Shown: positions 40,157 through 50,502, numbered from the stretch's first letter. The stretch: DNA of 64,000 bases from Pseudobacteroides sp. (GCF_036567765.1 NZ_DATCTU010000091.1:1-64000); one strand, 5' to 3'. Notes: generated by a model not told the origin, from the sequence alone. Translations and numbers: made by a program.

Positions 40157-41518
40157 GTGATTAAATTAGCTATTAAATATAAAGATAATAAAATATTTTA
40201 TATGAATCCTACCAGGCTTATTGTTCTTAGCTTCATTTTACTGATAGTGATAGGGGGATTTCTTCTAAACCTTCCCATAGCCTCAAAGGATGGGAAAAGT
40301 GTGGGAGTATTGGGAGCGTTTTTTACCTCAACATCAGCATCCTGTGTTACCGGGCTTATTTTCAGGGACACTCAGAATCAATGGACTATCTTCGGGCAGC
40401 TGGTCATATTGTTCCTGATTCAGGTAGGAGGCCTGGGAATTATTACATTAACCATGTTTTTTACAGTAATTTTGGGAAGGAAAATCAGCTTAAAGGGCAG
40501 GGCTCTTGTTCAGGAATCCCTTAATTCATTAACCATCAGCGGTGCATTGAAGCTTCTTAAGAAGGTATTTTTAATAACTATTGTTTTAGAGCTTATTGGT
40601 GCTGTTCTGCTTTCAATCGGCTTTGTCCCGAAGTTCGGTTTACGTGGAATCTACATGGGAGTTTTTCATTCTATAAGTGCTTTTTGTAACGCGGGCTTTG
40701 ATATAATTGGAAATCAAAAGAGTTTTACGGAATATAACGGAAATCCACTGGTGCTTCTTACAATTTCATTTCTTATAATAACAGGTGGACTTGGATTTAT
40801 TGTTTGGGAAGATATTATGGATTTTAGAAGAAAAAGAACTTTCATGCTGCATTCAAAGATTGTGTTTTTAACGACTGCGTTTTTGTTGATATCAGGTTCT
40901 ATATTATTCTTTCTATTTGAATATAACAACTCACTTACAGTAGGTAAATTAAACTTATTTGAAAAGATTAATGCATCTGTTTTTCACTCGGTTATAACAA
41001 GAACCGCAGGCTTTAATTCTCTTCCGCTTAATGATATGACTGAGCTATCCAAGGTAACAACGACGATACTGATGTTTATTGGAGGAGCCCCAGGTTCTAC
41101 TGCTGGAGGAATAAAGGTTACTACCTTCAGTATAATTCTGATTTCTATAATTTCACAGGTAAGAGGTTCCTCTCCTGTTATATTCAATAATGGAATTTCA
41201 TTTGCGGCGTTAAATAGGGCTATTGCGATTATAGGGCTAGCTGCAATATGGGTTATAGTTGTTACAACATTTATACTTGTATTCGAGGGAAGTAAACATT
41301 CATTTTTAAATATTTTGTATGAAGTAACATCAGCATTTGGTACTGTAGGGCTATCGGCAGCAAATACACCCGATTTGCATGTGTTCAGCAAGATTTTATT
41401 AATGGTGACCATGTTTATTGGCAGGGTTGGTCCCATCTCTTTCGCTATAGCAATTACAATAAATAACAACAAGGATAGAGACAAAGTTTATCCCGAGGGA
41501 AAGGTTATAGTAGGGTAA
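40157..41518 (+). CDS. TrkH/KtrB-type potassium transporter
   Basis: 453 residues, length typical of KtrB. Ten or so membrane helices with the four P-loop filters recognisable as TSASCVTGL (~57), SISAFCNAGFD (~175), TRTAGFNSLP (~283) and SAFGTVGLS (~393), the last Gly-containing one in each loop being the selectivity Gly. The start is GTG 40157. Third gene of the operon with the two RCK subunits. Confidence 0.93.
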   Translation: MIKLAIKYKDNKIFYMNPTRLIVLSFILLIVIGGFLLNLPIASKDGKSVGVLGAFFTSTSASCVTGLIFRDTQNQWTIFGQLVILFLIQVGGLGIITLTMFFTVILGRKISLKGRALVQESLNSLTISGALKLLKKVFLITIVLELIGAVLLSIGFVPKFGLRGIYMGVFHSISAFCNAGFDIIGNQKSFTEYNGNPLVLLTISFLIITGGLGFIVWEDIMDFRRKRTFMLHSKIVFLTTAFLLISGSILFFLFEYNNSLTVGKLNLFEKINASVFHSVITRTAGFNSLPLNDMTELSKVTTTILMFIGGAPGSTAGGIKVTTFSIILISIISQVRGSSPVIFNNGISFAALNRAIAIIGLAAIWVIVVTTFILVFEGSKHSFLNILYEVTSAFGTVGLSAANTPDLHVFSKILLMVTMFIGRVGPISFAIAITINNNKDRDKVYPEGKVIVG

Positions 41519-41663
41519 TGTGGGTTGAGAATGCTATTTATTTCAACTTATATACTCACTGGAAAACTACCGGTATAAATAAGTACATAGGATACTCTGC
41601 AAAAATCACAGGTACCATATCCAAAGTGCCTTAAGGAATTATGATGTTTAATGTAAAAACTTT

Positions 41664-41710
41664 AAAAAAAAGAAACTATGGTATCATCACAATGCCATAA
41701 TTTCTTTTTT
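41664..41710. terminator. Bidirectional terminator between trkH and the acetate transporter
   Basis: A-rich arm AAAAAAAGAAACTATGG and T-rich arm CCATAATTTCTTTTTT flank a short loop; it serves the convergent genes on both sides. The 140 bases before it show no features. Confidence 0.8.
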
Positions 41711-41752
41711 AACTTGTTTTACATGATGTTTCCAATTGAGTGTTTTAGCTTA

Positions 41753-42370
41753 TTATTTCTTAAATATACCAAAGGGTTTTCCTACTGGTAAAAATGTTCT
41801 TCCAAAATGAGTGTTCAGAACAGAGGCTGCTGAACCATAAAATGAGAAAATAGAGACAATAAGCTCTGATATAGCAGCTAACCTGTGTGAAAATTCAGGT
41901 ATAAATCCAATTGAATTCATTGATAAGCCAATGAATAGAAAATCAATAAAAACAAAAATAATGAATAAAATCTTATTTGTTTCCATAGCTCCAATAGTCA
42001 TGAATATTGTAAATACAAGATATCCAAGAAATGCAATCCCTAGCTGTTTTGTATCAGCATCTTTTGCTAAAGCTTGACCGAAAACTCCCATTTTTATCAT
42101 CCAGGAAGCAGCAACCCCAAACCAGAATAATGCATATGCACCAAAAGCTGTTGTCCCAAAGGTATTGTTTCGTTTGGAATCGTTTATGCAGGCAAACAAC
42201 TGTGCAAAGGCACCAAGAAAAATTGCCCATGGAATAACAAATGACAAGCCGGAAGTAATCTCCAGTTTTTGTGATGATGCTACCAGCGTAACCATAGCAA
42301 GTCCAAAGAGACCTAAAGCAGATGGATCTGCGGTAACAATTTTGACGTTTTGTGTTTCAGTAGTACTCAT
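41753..42370 (-). CDS. satP: Acetate/succinate transporter, GPR1/FUN34/YaaH family
   Basis: About 205 residues with six membrane helices. The family signature NPAPLGL appears as DPSALGLFGLAM near the N-terminus, unusual in the first two positions; the rest of the pattern (AQLFAC, GTTAFGAYALFW, FLGYLVFT) fits. ATG 42370 is chosen over TTG 42382 because GGGGGT lies 5 bases before it. It likely moves acetate produced by Pta-AckA. Confidence 0.88.
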   Translation of the reverse strand: MSTTETQNVKIVTADPSALGLFGLAMVTLVASSQKLEITSGLSFVIPWAIFLGAFAQLFACINDSKRNNTFGTTAFGAYALFWFGVAASWMIKMGVFGQALAKDADTKQLGIAFLGYLVFTIFMTIGAMETNKILFIIFVFIDFLFIGLSMNSIGFIPEFSHRLAAISELIVSIFSFYGSAASVLNTHFGRTFLPVGKPFGIFKK

Positions 42371-42703
42371 ATATACCCCCAAAGTTTATTACATTCTATA
42401 AAAGTCCTATTTATTCTAACCTATAAAGTAGTGTTATGTAAAGTGATAACATTTTTTAAGCCTTGATTTCTATAAAAAAGAAAATTGGTAAAATTCACAA
42501 GTTTCCTGTAAAATATTAAGGGATAGGTTACTTAAAGTTTGATGTAAATCATGTGGCTTATGAGTTGAATGATTATAAGTAAATACAAATCTATGAAGTA
42601 ATCGGTGAAAGGTAGAGCATGTTGCTTAATTAGGGGATGGTATGCTAAAATATGACTATTCTTTTATGCATGCAACATTAAACTTAAATTAAGGGACAGG
42701 AAT
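42371..42703. other. Divergent intergenic region
   Basis: 333 AT-rich bases between the acetate transporter and the kinase-like gene, presumably holding both promoters. I found no consensus promoter, hairpin or small gene that I can defend. Confidence 0.4.
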
Positions 42704-43708
42704 ATGATTGATACTAATAATGAAATAAACTCTGCACTCTTCCAATATTTTGGCAGTAGTAGCTTTGATATAGATATATCAAAGGGTGGAATGAACAATA
42801 CCACATGCTTTGTGAGGATAAAGGGCAATAAATACATACTTCGAATTTACAGATCACATAGTGATGAAGCAAAAGTCTGTTATGAGCTTGAAGTGTTAAA
42901 TGCATTAAGGGAAAATAATTTTCCATTAAAAATACCTAATCCCATAACATCATTGGAAGGGAAGCCATTTATTAGGACGGTGGAAGGTAACATAGCTGTT
43001 GTGTTTAAGTACATGGAAGGAAAAAATCCTGATTTTTTCAGGCTCAATGAGCTTTGTTCCTTTGGCTTTGCCTGCGGTACCCTCACCAAGGCTCTGGATA
43101 GTCTAGTATTAATGGGAACTCCTGCTTACAGACCCTACTATGAAATTGAGAGTGCATACCCGGAGTGTCCGCTGGATAAAGTTCTTGAGTTTTGCCGTAA
43201 TCCGCCTTACGAATTTACCAGGCATAAAGTATATCTTGCAAGTATCCGTCAGCAGCTTGAGTTATTAAAAGATAGAATTCCGAGCTTTAGAGATCTTCCA
43301 CATCAGATCATTCACGGTGATCTTAATGCGTCTAATGTCCTTGCTGATGAAAGAGGCAATATATGCGGAATTTTGGACTTTGAGTATGTAACATACGATT
43401 TAAGGGCTATGGAGCTGGCAGTTTGTCTTTCCGATACAATACAATATACCGAAGGGGAAGGAAGTGTATGGGAAAGGATCCAATCCATTATGAATGGATA
43501 TAAAAGGGCTGTTGTGCTTGAGAAAGATGAGCTTAAGGCGATACCCGCGTTATTGAATTTAAGAAGGCTTGATGTTTTTGTGCATTTTCTTAACCGTTAT
43601 TGGAAGGGCATTGATGGTCCTGAGGTTCTAAAGAAAAGGATATTGAATAATATGGACCACTTTAAATGGGTCTTTGACAATTGCCCCATTGACCAGTTAA
43701 TTATTTGA
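42704..43708 (+). CDS. Aminoglycoside phosphotransferase-fold kinase (homoserine kinase II/CotS-like)
   Basis: 334 residues with a protein-kinase-like fold: a Gly-rich start (SKGGMNNTTCFV), Lys in YILRIYR, catalytic loop IHGDLNASNVL (~207-217) and metal site ILDFEYV (~232). This is the APH family, which includes homoserine kinase ThrB2, choline kinase and the spore-coat CotS proteins. Substrate cannot be assigned. Its isolation from threonine genes argues against ThrB2; a coat-linked role is possible in this sporeformer. Confidence 0.8.
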   Translation: MIDTNNEINSALFQYFGSSSFDIDISKGGMNNTTCFVRIKGNKYILRIYRSHSDEAKVCYELEVLNALRENNFPLKIPNPITSLEGKPFIRTVEGNIAVVFKYMEGKNPDFFRLNELCSFGFACGTLTKALDSLVLMGTPAYRPYYEIESAYPECPLDKVLEFCRNPPYEFTRHKVYLASIRQQLELLKDRIPSFRDLPHQIIHGDLNASNVLADERGNICGILDFEYVTYDLRAMELAVCLSDTIQYTEGEGSVWERIQSIMNGYKRAVVLEKDELKAIPALLNLRRLDVFVHFLNRYWKGIDGPEVLKKRILNNMDHFKWVFDNCPIDQLII

Positions 43709-43848
43709 TAATACCTATAATACCTAATTAACAAAAAATAAGCAGCGTTTTATTTTAAAAGTGATTAATCTATCGCATTTAGCAAAGAATAATATATAAA
43801 AAACAAATGTATGATTATTAGCACTTTTAATTTATCAAGGGAGAATAT

Positions 43849-45945
43849 ATGAGTTTTTTACCTATTAATAGAGAAGATATGGAAAAAAGAGGCTGGGATG
43901 AATTGGACGTTTTATTTATAAGCGGTGATGCTTATGTTGATCATCCCAGCTTCGGTCATGCTATAATAACCAGACTTTTAGAAAGCGAAGGCTACAGAGT
44001 AGGAATAGTAGCACAGCCCGATTGGAATAAGGATGAAGACTTCCTTAAAATGGGGAAGCCTAGGCTGGCGGTTCTCATTGCATCAGGTGTTATTGATTCT
44101 ATGGTAAATCATTATACTGCCAGCAAAAAGCCAAGATCGGACGACGACTATTCGCCAGGAGGCAAGGCAGGGAGAAGACCTGATAGAGCGGTTATTGTAT
44201 ATGCAAACAAGGTTAAGCAAGTTATGAAGGATGTTCCTGTCATTATAGGAGGGCTTGAGGCCAGCCTTCGAAGGTTTGCCCATTATGATTATTGGGATGA
44301 TAAAGTGAGAAGGTCTATTCTTGTTGACTCAAAAGCAGATTTGCTGATATACGGGATGGGAGAAAAACCAATTCTTGAAGTTGCGGAAATGCTAAATAAG
44401 GGAATACCTGTTAATAAGATAAAAAATATTCGGGGAAGTGCTTATATATCCAGGACTGAAGATATGCCTGGAGCACTTAAGAGCTACCTTGAGAATCCAG
44501 GAGACAAGGCAAACTCATCGGGATTTGCTATTGTACCATCCTTTGAGGAAGTTTCAAAGGATAAAAGAAAGTACGCAGAAGCCTTCAAAGTACAGTATGA
44601 TGAGCAGGATGCCATTACAGGAAAAACAATAATACAAAGGCATGGTGATAGATACCTGGTACAAAACCCGCCTGCATTTCCTATTGAAACGAAAACAATG
44701 GACAAGATTTACTCGCTCCCGTATGAAAGGACATACCACCCGAGCTATATCGAGGCTGGGGGGATACCTGCAATAGAAGAGGTTGAGTTTAGTGTAACCA
44801 GCCATCGAGGCTGCTATGGGGGATGCTCATTCTGTGCATTGAACTTTCATCAGGGTAGGGCAATACAGATGAGAAGCAAGGCATCCCTGGTTAATGAAGC
44901 TAAAAAGCTTACCTGGCTTCCAGGATTTAAAGGATATATCCATGATGTTGGCGGACCTACAGCCAATTTTAGAACAAAGGCTTGTACCAAGCAGGTTAAG
45001 GGCGGTGTATGCAAGGGGAAACAGTGTCTGTTTCCTGAGCCGTGTAAGAATATCGTTGTGGATCACAGCGAGTATCTGGATATTTTAAGAGATATCAGGC
45101 AGCTCCCTGGAATTAAAAAGGTTTTTATAAGGTCGGGTGTAAGGTACGATTATCTTATGCTGGATAAAAACGACAAGTTTTTTAATGAACTTTGTACTCA
45201 TCACGTCAGTGGTCAGCTTAAGGTTGCTCCCGAGCATGTGGTTGACAGGGTTCTTGAAAAAATGGGTAAACCAGGCAGGAAGGTTTATGATAAATTTACT
45301 AAAAAGTTCTATGATATCAATAAAAAGATAAATAAAGAACAGTACCTTGTTCCCTATTTCATTTCAAGCCATCCCGGAAGCGATCTTGAGGCTGCAATAG
45401 AGCTTGCGGAATATTTAAGGGATTTAGGCTACAATCCTGAGCAGGTGCAGGATTTTTATCCGACTCCTGGGACACTTTCAACATGCATGTATTATACAGG
45501 CCTTGATCCTAGGAACATGAAGCCCGTATATGTGCCCAAGAGTCCAAAGGAAAAAGCCATGCAGAGGGCTTTGCTCCAGTTCAGGAAGCCCCAGAACTAT
45601 GAGTTGGTTTATGAGGCTCTAAAGAAAACTGGAAGGGATGACCTTATAGGATTTGGGAAGAAATGCCTTATAAGGCCAAGAAGTGCGGGGAGGTTTATTT
45701 CCGGTGAGGGCAAAAAGGGCGGTAAGCCACAAGAAAGGTTGGGTTCTAAAGCAGCGTCAAAAGGCAAGAGCGAAAGAACTTCCGGAAATGTTCGAGGGAG
45801 CGATAAAAAATCAAAAGTCAAGACGAATGAATTAATAGCAAAGAAAAGCAGAGGAGTCAGGAATGATGTTTCTATAGGGAAAAAAGGAAAAGGAATTGCT
45901 TTAAAAGAACCTGTTGTAAGAGCTAAAAGCAAAAAAAGGCGATAA
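43849..45945 (+). CDS. YgiQ-family radical SAM protein
   Basis: 698 residues, as for UPF0313/YgiQ. An N-terminal cobalamin-like domain begins [18 protein letters not shown]; the radical SAM cluster motif is [11 protein letters not shown] (~322-332), followed by SRS-like [11 protein letters not shown] and a second Cys set ([15 protein letters not shown]...C). The last ~75 residues are a basic Lys/Ser/Arg tail typical of nucleic-acid binding. The reaction is unknown for the family. Confidence 0.92.
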   Translation: MSFLPINREDMEKRGWDELDVLFISGDAYVDHPSFGHAIITRLLESEGYRVGIVAQPDWNKDEDFLKMGKPRLAVLIASGVIDSMVNHYTASKKPRSDDDYSPGGKAGRRPDRAVIVYANKVKQVMKDVPVIIGGLEASLRRFAHYDYWDDKVRRSILVDSKADLLIYGMGEKPILEVAEMLNKGIPVNKIKNIRGSAYISRTEDMPGALKSYLENPGDKANSSGFAIVPSFEEVSKDKRKYAEAFKVQYDEQDAITGKTIIQRHGDRYLVQNPPAFPIETKTMDKIYSLPYERTYHPSYIEAGGIPAIEEVEFSVTSHRGCYGGCSFCALNFHQGRAIQMRSKASLVNEAKKLTWLPGFKGYIHDVGGPTANFRTKACTKQVKGGVCKGKQCLFPEPCKNIVVDHSEYLDILRDIRQLPGIKKVFIRSGVRYDYLMLDKNDKFFNELCTHHVSGQLKVAPEHVVDRVLEKMGKPGRKVYDKFTKKFYDINKKINKEQYLVPYFISSHPGSDLEAAIELAEYLRDLGYNPEQVQDFYPTPGTLSTCMYYTGLDPRNMKPVYVPKSPKEKAMQRALLQFRKPQNYELVYEALKKTGRDDLIGFGKKCLIRPRSAGRFISGEGKKGGKPQERLGSKAASKGKSERTSGNVRGSDKKSKVKTNELIAKKSRGVRNDVSIGKKGKGIALKEPVVRAKSKKRR

Positions 45946-45981
45946 TTATAATATAATATAATGTTGGAGGGGTGATGTCAT

Positions 45982-46443
45982 ATGGAGCACAACGGCTTAA
46001 AAGCCATAACAAGGAGCGACATTGATAAAGTTGTGGCATTGCGTATAGAGATATTTAAAGACATTGGAAAAATCCAATCGCTTGAGGAAGAAGCTTTAAA
46101 AGTAGTAAATAAGCGATATATGGATGAGCTTTTTGACAAAAACTGTTTTTGTGGCTTCTATGAGGAAGCTCACGGTAAAATAATCTCGATTGCATTAGGT
46201 GTAATACTGGCCTTTCCTCCAATCAATATGGAAAACCAGGGTATAAGAGGTTACATATTTAATGTTTATACAGATAAAGAGTACAGGAATCAAGGAAAGG
46301 CCTCAAGACTTACCCAAAAACTTGTTGATGAGCTTAAAGGAAGAGGAGCAAGTAAGATAGAACTTGATGCAAATGAGAGTTCCACGAAAATTTATGAGAA
46401 AATCGGGTTTATGCAGTCAGCAAACCATATGTTTTGCTTATAA
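45982..46443 (+). CDS. GNAT-family N-acetyltransferase
   Basis: 153 residues. The acetyl-CoA site reads VYTDKEYRNQGKASRLTQKLVD (in part, ~93-114), a Q/RxxGx(G/A) variant, and the C-terminus has YEKIGFMQ, the standard strand. Substrate unknown. ATG 45982 has TTGGAGGGG about ten bases upstream. It lies 36 bases after ygiQ and may share its transcript. Confidence 0.85.
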   Translation: MEHNGLKAITRSDIDKVVALRIEIFKDIGKIQSLEEEALKVVNKRYMDELFDKNCFCGFYEEAHGKIISIALGVILAFPPINMENQGIRGYIFNVYTDKEYRNQGKASRLTQKLVDELKGRGASKIELDANESSTKIYEKIGFMQSANHMFCL

Positions 46444-46539
46444 ATTAATCAGGAGAAAAAATTGACACAATTAGGTTCATTAAATAAAATATACATTGTC
46501 ATCTAATTTATTAAATTAACGAAAGGAAAAGGATAGCAT

Positions 46540-47394
46540 ATGGCAGCGACTGTAATTAGTGGTAAAGATTTAGCAAAAAAGGTAAAGGATAACCTTAAAA
46601 CAGATGTTGAGGCACTCAAGGCCAAGGGAGTAGAAACCTGCCTCGTTGTAGTAATAGTAGGAGATGACCCGGCTTCAAGGGTTTATGTAAATAATAAGAA
46701 AAAGGCATGCGAAGAAGTAGGTATTAAGTCAATTGAATACGCTTTAGGTGCGGATACAAGTGAAGAGGAGCTTCTTAAGTTGATAGACAAACTCAATATG
46801 GATAAAAGCGTAAACGGAATACTGGTGCAGCTTCCACTTCCTAAGCAGATCAACGAAGACAAGGTAATAATGGCGATTAACCCGGAAAAGGACGTTGATG
46901 CATTCCACCCTGTCAATGTAGGTAAGATAATGACTGGAAATCCTGATTTTATGCCATGTACGCCCGCAGGGGTTATTAAGCTTATAGAGGAAACTGGTAT
47001 AGACATTGCAGGAAAAGAATGCGTTGTAGTGGGTAGAAGCAATATAGTAGGCAAGCCTCAGGCAATGCTGCTTCTAGCTAAAAACGGAACCGTTACTATT
47101 TGCCACTCAAGGACCAAAGATCTTGAGGAAGTGTGCAGAAGAGCAGATATTCTTGTAGTAGCAGTGGGAAGGCCTGAAATGATAAAAGGCAGTGCTATAA
47201 AGCCCGGGGCGGTTGTAATTGATGTCGGAACCAATAGAACAGAAGCAAAGAAGCTGGTAGGGGATGTTGAATTCTCATCTGCTTCCGAGGTAGCATCATA
47301 CATAACACCTGTTCCTGGAGGAGTTGGTCCGATGACCATTGCAATGCTTATGGAAAATACCGTTAAGGCCGCAAAAGTCCAGGCAGGGATATAA
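46540..47394 (+). CDS. folD: Bifunctional methylene-tetrahydrofolate dehydrogenase/cyclohydrolase
   Basis: 284 residues. Interconverts 5,10-methylene-, methenyl- and 10-formyl-THF for purine and one-carbon metabolism. It has YVNNKKKACEEVGI with the catalytic Lys (~55), VQLPLPKQI, DVDAFHPVNVG, CTPAGVIKLIEE, VVGRSNIVGKP and the end PVPGGVGPMTIAMLMENT. All catalytic residues appear intact. Confidence 0.97.
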   Translation: MAATVISGKDLAKKVKDNLKTDVEALKAKGVETCLVVVIVGDDPASRVYVNNKKKACEEVGIKSIEYALGADTSEEELLKLIDKLNMDKSVNGILVQLPLPKQINEDKVIMAINPEKDVDAFHPVNVGKIMTGNPDFMPCTPAGVIKLIEETGIDIAGKECVVVGRSNIVGKPQAMLLLAKNGTVTICHSRTKDLEEVCRRADILVVAVGRPEMIKGSAIKPGAVVIDVGTNRTEAKKLVGDVEFSSASEVASYITPVPGGVGPMTIAMLMENTVKAAKVQAGI

Positions 47395-47528
47395 TCCTAA
47401 ATACTAGAGATGGTAATACTGTATAGGTATTATCATTTCTTTAATTTCTATAAAAGTTTTAATCTGTAATAAAAGTGATAAATCTGTTACATTTTAAATT
47501 TTAATAAAGCGAAAGAAGAAGGCTTTTT

Positions 47529-48191
47529 ATGGATCATGATATAGAATTGGACCAGCTAAAAATTAAATATGACAGCATACGCAAAGTTTTTTTTAACATG
47601 AAGGGGAAAGAAGAGCAGCTTCAGCAAAGAAAATCCGAATTGGAAGTGCAGCTTCAGAAAATTTTGGATAATATTGATTTGCTGGAAAAGGTTAGTGTGC
47701 TGTTAAAAAAAGCTTCAGAGTACGCAAGAGAGCAGTCGAGGCTTCAAATTGAGTCCCTTGTTACAAATTGCCTGCAGTTTATTTTTAACTCAGCTCTTGA
47801 GTTTAAAATAGAAATAAATGAGGTTAGGGGCAGGCCTGAAGCTGAGTTCTATGTTTTGAGCAATATAAACGATGAGATAATAAAGACAAGACCTCAGGAT
47901 TCAAGAGGAGGAGGTGTTGTTGATGTTGTGTCCCTAGCTATAAGAATAGCAATGATAGAGTATGGCAGTATGAACATTAATGGCCCTATAATATTGGATG
48001 AACCTGCAAAACACGTAAGTGACGATTATATAGTGCAGGTGGCCGAATTTCTAAAACAGGTAAGCACAATGTTTGGACGGCAGGTTATTATTATAACTCA
48101 CAACAAGCACCTGAATGAAATAGCTGACAAATGGTTTTATGTGGATATGGAAGACGGTGTCAGCAAGGTAACATTTGATGTTGAAATATAA
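47529..48191 (+). CDS. SMC/RecN-like ATPase C-terminal half without a Walker A
   Basis: 220 residues. The first ~85 are coiled coil; then a head half with SRGGGVVDVVSLALRI-type signature (here SLAIRIA, ~134), Walker B IILDEPAKHVSD (~155-166) and the switch His in IIITHNKHLNE (~193). No GxxGxGK is present. The layout corresponds to the C-terminal half of an SMC/RecF/AAA_23 ATPase, so a partner with the N-terminal half would be needed elsewhere. The frame looks intact and well translated, so it is not obviously debris. Role probably DNA repair or genome maintenance, not assignable further. Confidence 0.65.
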   Translation: MDHDIELDQLKIKYDSIRKVFFNMKGKEEQLQQRKSELEVQLQKILDNIDLLEKVSVLLKKASEYAREQSRLQIESLVTNCLQFIFNSALEFKIEINEVRGRPEAEFYVLSNINDEIIKTRPQDSRGGGVVDVVSLAIRIAMIEYGSMNINGPIILDEPAKHVSDDYIVQVAEFLKQVSTMFGRQVIIITHNKHLNEIADKWFYVDMEDGVSKVTFDVEI

Positions 48192-48219
48192 TATAACGTC
48201 AAAAGTTAAGGGCATTTCC

Positions 48220-49086
48220 TTAACTGAATACTGTATTGAATTTCTTGGCAAGTATTATAATATCGCTAATATTTATTACACCATCATTATTTAAATCGCA
48301 TTTTATGTTGCTTTGTGAAGACTGATTGAAATAACCGGCGATAATAATAACATCTGCCATATTCACTACCTCATTTCCGTTAATATCCTCTGGATTTAAC
48401 GGTTTTGTTATTGATGGAATTGGTTTTAAATACAGGATTGCTGGATTTGCTCCATGATGCAGGATCTAGCAGGTCGCTGGATGCAGATGTTGTAATCATA
48501 ACCTGATTTCCAGATATCGCAAGAGGGCTGTTCATTTTTGCTATATATAGATTGCTGTTGCTGTTAATTCCTGTCTGCGACTGGGCCCATAAAAGATATC
48601 TTGTACCGTTGTGTTCAAAGGTCGTAGCATCGAGTGTAAAAGACTCCCAGTTTGTCTTTAATTGTCCTTTCTCTACCACTGTCCTGTGACAGGATTTTCT
48701 GCAGAGCATTCCAACACGTATAATCTGATTGCAAATTTGTTTTCAGACGTACCGGCAGAAAAATAGATATACCACTTGCCGTTTATGAAATGAATTTCGG
48801 GTGCCCAGATATGTCCTCCCATAATTCCGCTGACATGTCTTCTCCATATTACTGTTGGTGCAGCTGTTGATAAGCCCTGAATAGATGTTGACCTTCTTAG
48901 TTCTATTCTGTCATACTCGGGGACTGACGCAGTCATATAATAATAACCATCAGTATGTTTGAAAACTCAAGGGTCTGCTCGCTGTTTTACTATCGGATTT
49001 GTGACGGTTATAGATTCAGCTAGAGAAATCGTTGTAAAACCAAACAACAGAACTACGATCATAATAAATGAAACTACTTTGGACAT
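48220..49086 (-). pseudogene. Broken GH43 glycosidase-dockerin gene
   Basis: Reading down from ATG 49086: a clear signal peptide (FIMIVVLLFGFTTISLA), the GH43 start NPIVKQRADP, a TGA where the family has Trp, then HTDGYYYMTASVPEYDRIELRR and GGHIWAPEIHFINGKWYIYFS. A one-base deletion follows near 48677, then FEHNGTRYLLWAQ and SSDLLDPASWSKSSNPVF with the part between missing. Another shift near 48400 leads into a two-repeat type I dockerin (NMADVIIIAGYF and INISDIIILAKKF) ending at 48220. So one nonsense, two frameshifts and an internal deletion have destroyed a former cellulosomal xylosidase/arabinosidase. The ribosome site is intact. Confidence 0.85.
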
Positions 49087-49094
49087 AGCTTCCA

Positions 49095-49121
49095 CCTCCT
49101 ATACCTCCTATACCTCCTATA
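49095..49121 (-). repeat. Three tandem 9-bp units carrying Shine-Dalgarno motifs
   Basis: The unit CCTCCTATA occurs three times in a row, so the transcript of the broken GH43 gene carries AGGAGG three times at 9-base spacing, the nearest 9-14 bases before the ATG. Slippage of one ribosome site is the simplest origin. Confidence 0.85.
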
Positions 49122-49191
49122 TATAACTATAACATATTTAGCCATAGAACAAAATCACAATGTGATCTTGTAGGCCCTTACACATCAAAAA

Positions 49192-49225
49192 GCCGATGCG
49201 AAACTGGAAGAAGCTTTGCACCGGC
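49192..49225 (-). terminator. Terminator of the OFA transporter gene
   Basis: A GCCGGTGCAAAGC / GCATCGGC imperfect stem followed on the minus strand by TTTTT, just after the stop codon. Confidence 0.7.
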
Positions 49226-49248
49226 ATATTTTTAAATCTTATTAATAT

Positions 49249-50502
49249 TTATTTTTCAGCCTTTAACTTTGGCGGTTTTAGCAGGGCTATGATTATAAAC
49301 CCTACAATTGCTCCAATTCCGGCAATTAAAAATGCTGTCGAGAATGATTTCGTCTCACTGAGCTTTGCAACTGTATAGGAAGAACCTACGGCCCCTACAC
49401 CAAACCCAAGAAGAACCATACCATAAATTGTTGCAACATTTTTAGTTCCAAAGAAGTCAGCTGTCATGGCAGGGAATACACCAAGAAATCCACCATAAGA
49501 GAAACCTATTATTGCAATAATGGCAAGCATTGAATATGCACTTGCAAAGGATACGGCTATAATAGAAATTGCCGCAACTACAAGAAGTATCAGCAATGTT
49601 TTCTTTCTTCCCAGCTTATCTGAAATCCAGCCCCAGAAAAGGCGTCCGAAGGAATTAAATCCGGTAATAATCATAACTCCGGCAACAGCTTCCTGTTTGG
49701 ACAAGCCGCTGTCCGGCTGGAGCCCAAGAATCTTTGCCATAGGTATCATCATTGAACCTGCAGCAGTTGCACACATAAATGCAAAAGTTATCATATAAAA
49801 CTGAGGTGTCTTTAATGCTTCTAATGGAGAAAAACTTTGTGCAATTATTCCATCTTTACGTGCAGGTGGTGTCCAGCCCTCAGGTTTAAAACCCTCAGGA
49901 GGATTGTTGATAAAAAATGCCCCTGTTACTGTTACTACAAGGAATAAAACTCCAAAAATTGCAAATGTATGGAGAACTCCATAATTTTTAATCAATGCCT
50001 CAGCAACCGGTGTAAACAAAAGTCCGCCGAAACCAAGAGCTGATACTATAATACCTGTTATTAAACCTCTTTTATCAGGGAACCATTTCTGGCAGCAGGC
50101 AATAGTGGTTGTGTAAGCCATACCCATTCCAAGACCGCCTATAACTCCATAAGTCAGCCATAATAGCCATGGTGTTGATTCTGTTGTAAACTGTGCCAGG
50201 AAAAAGCCTAATCCCAGAATAATACCTGCAGCAATAATTACAGGCCTTGGCTTTAACTTATCCTGAATTCTTCCGCCAATTGTACTTCCTACTGTCAATA
50301 CTCCAAGCAATAAAGCATAAGCAAGTGTCCCATGTGTTGCAGGCCAGTTGAACAAAGCGTTTGGTGTTGATTTTCCGATAATAAGGTACGACTGAAAAAC
50401 ACTCCAGATATACGCAGTTCCTAAACATAGTTGAATCGCAATACATGCAACAACTGGTATCCAGCGATTATTTATTGCTGGTACTTTTGCAGTTCTCTCC
50501 AT
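49249..50502 (-). CDS. OFA-family MFS transporter (oxalate/formate antiporter-like)
   Basis: 417 residues, 12 membrane helices. The N-terminal pattern RWIPVVACIAIQLCLGTAYIWSVFQ and YGVIGGLGMGMAYTTTIACCQKWFPDKRGL is the OFA family signature. Members exchange oxalate, formate or other small carboxylates; the substrate here is not defined by sequence. ATG 50502 has GGGGT upstream. Monocistronic with its own terminator. Clustered loosely with acetate metabolism genes. Confidence 0.88.
   Translation of the reverse strand: MERTAKVPAINNRWIPVVACIAIQLCLGTAYIWSVFQSYLIIGKSTPNALFNWPATHGTLAYALLLGVLTVGSTIGGRIQDKLKPRPVIIAAGIILGLGFFLAQFTTESTPWLLWLTYGVIGGLGMGMAYTTTIACCQKWFPDKRGLITGIIVSALGFGGLLFTPVAEALIKNYGVLHTFAIFGVLFLVVTVTGAFFINNPPEGFKPEGWTPPARKDGIIAQSFSPLEALKTPQFYMITFAFMCATAAGSMMIPMAKILGLQPDSGLSKQEAVAGVMIITGFNSFGRLFWGWISDKLGRKKTLLILLVVAAISIIAVSFASAYSMLAIIAIIGFSYGGFLGVFPAMTADFFGTKNVATIYGMVLLGFGVGAVGSSYTVAKLSETKSFSTAFLIAGIGAIVGFIIIALLKPPKLKAEK

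Noticed and set aside
44083..45932. Minus-strand frames opposite the YgiQ gene
   Set aside because: Shadows of a long well-supported gene with intact radical SAM motifs on the plus strand.
46155..46170. TTC plus six-base match to the pre-cas3 guide in the GNAT gene (minus strand)
   Set aside because: Six bases beside a PAM are expected by chance in 64 kb.
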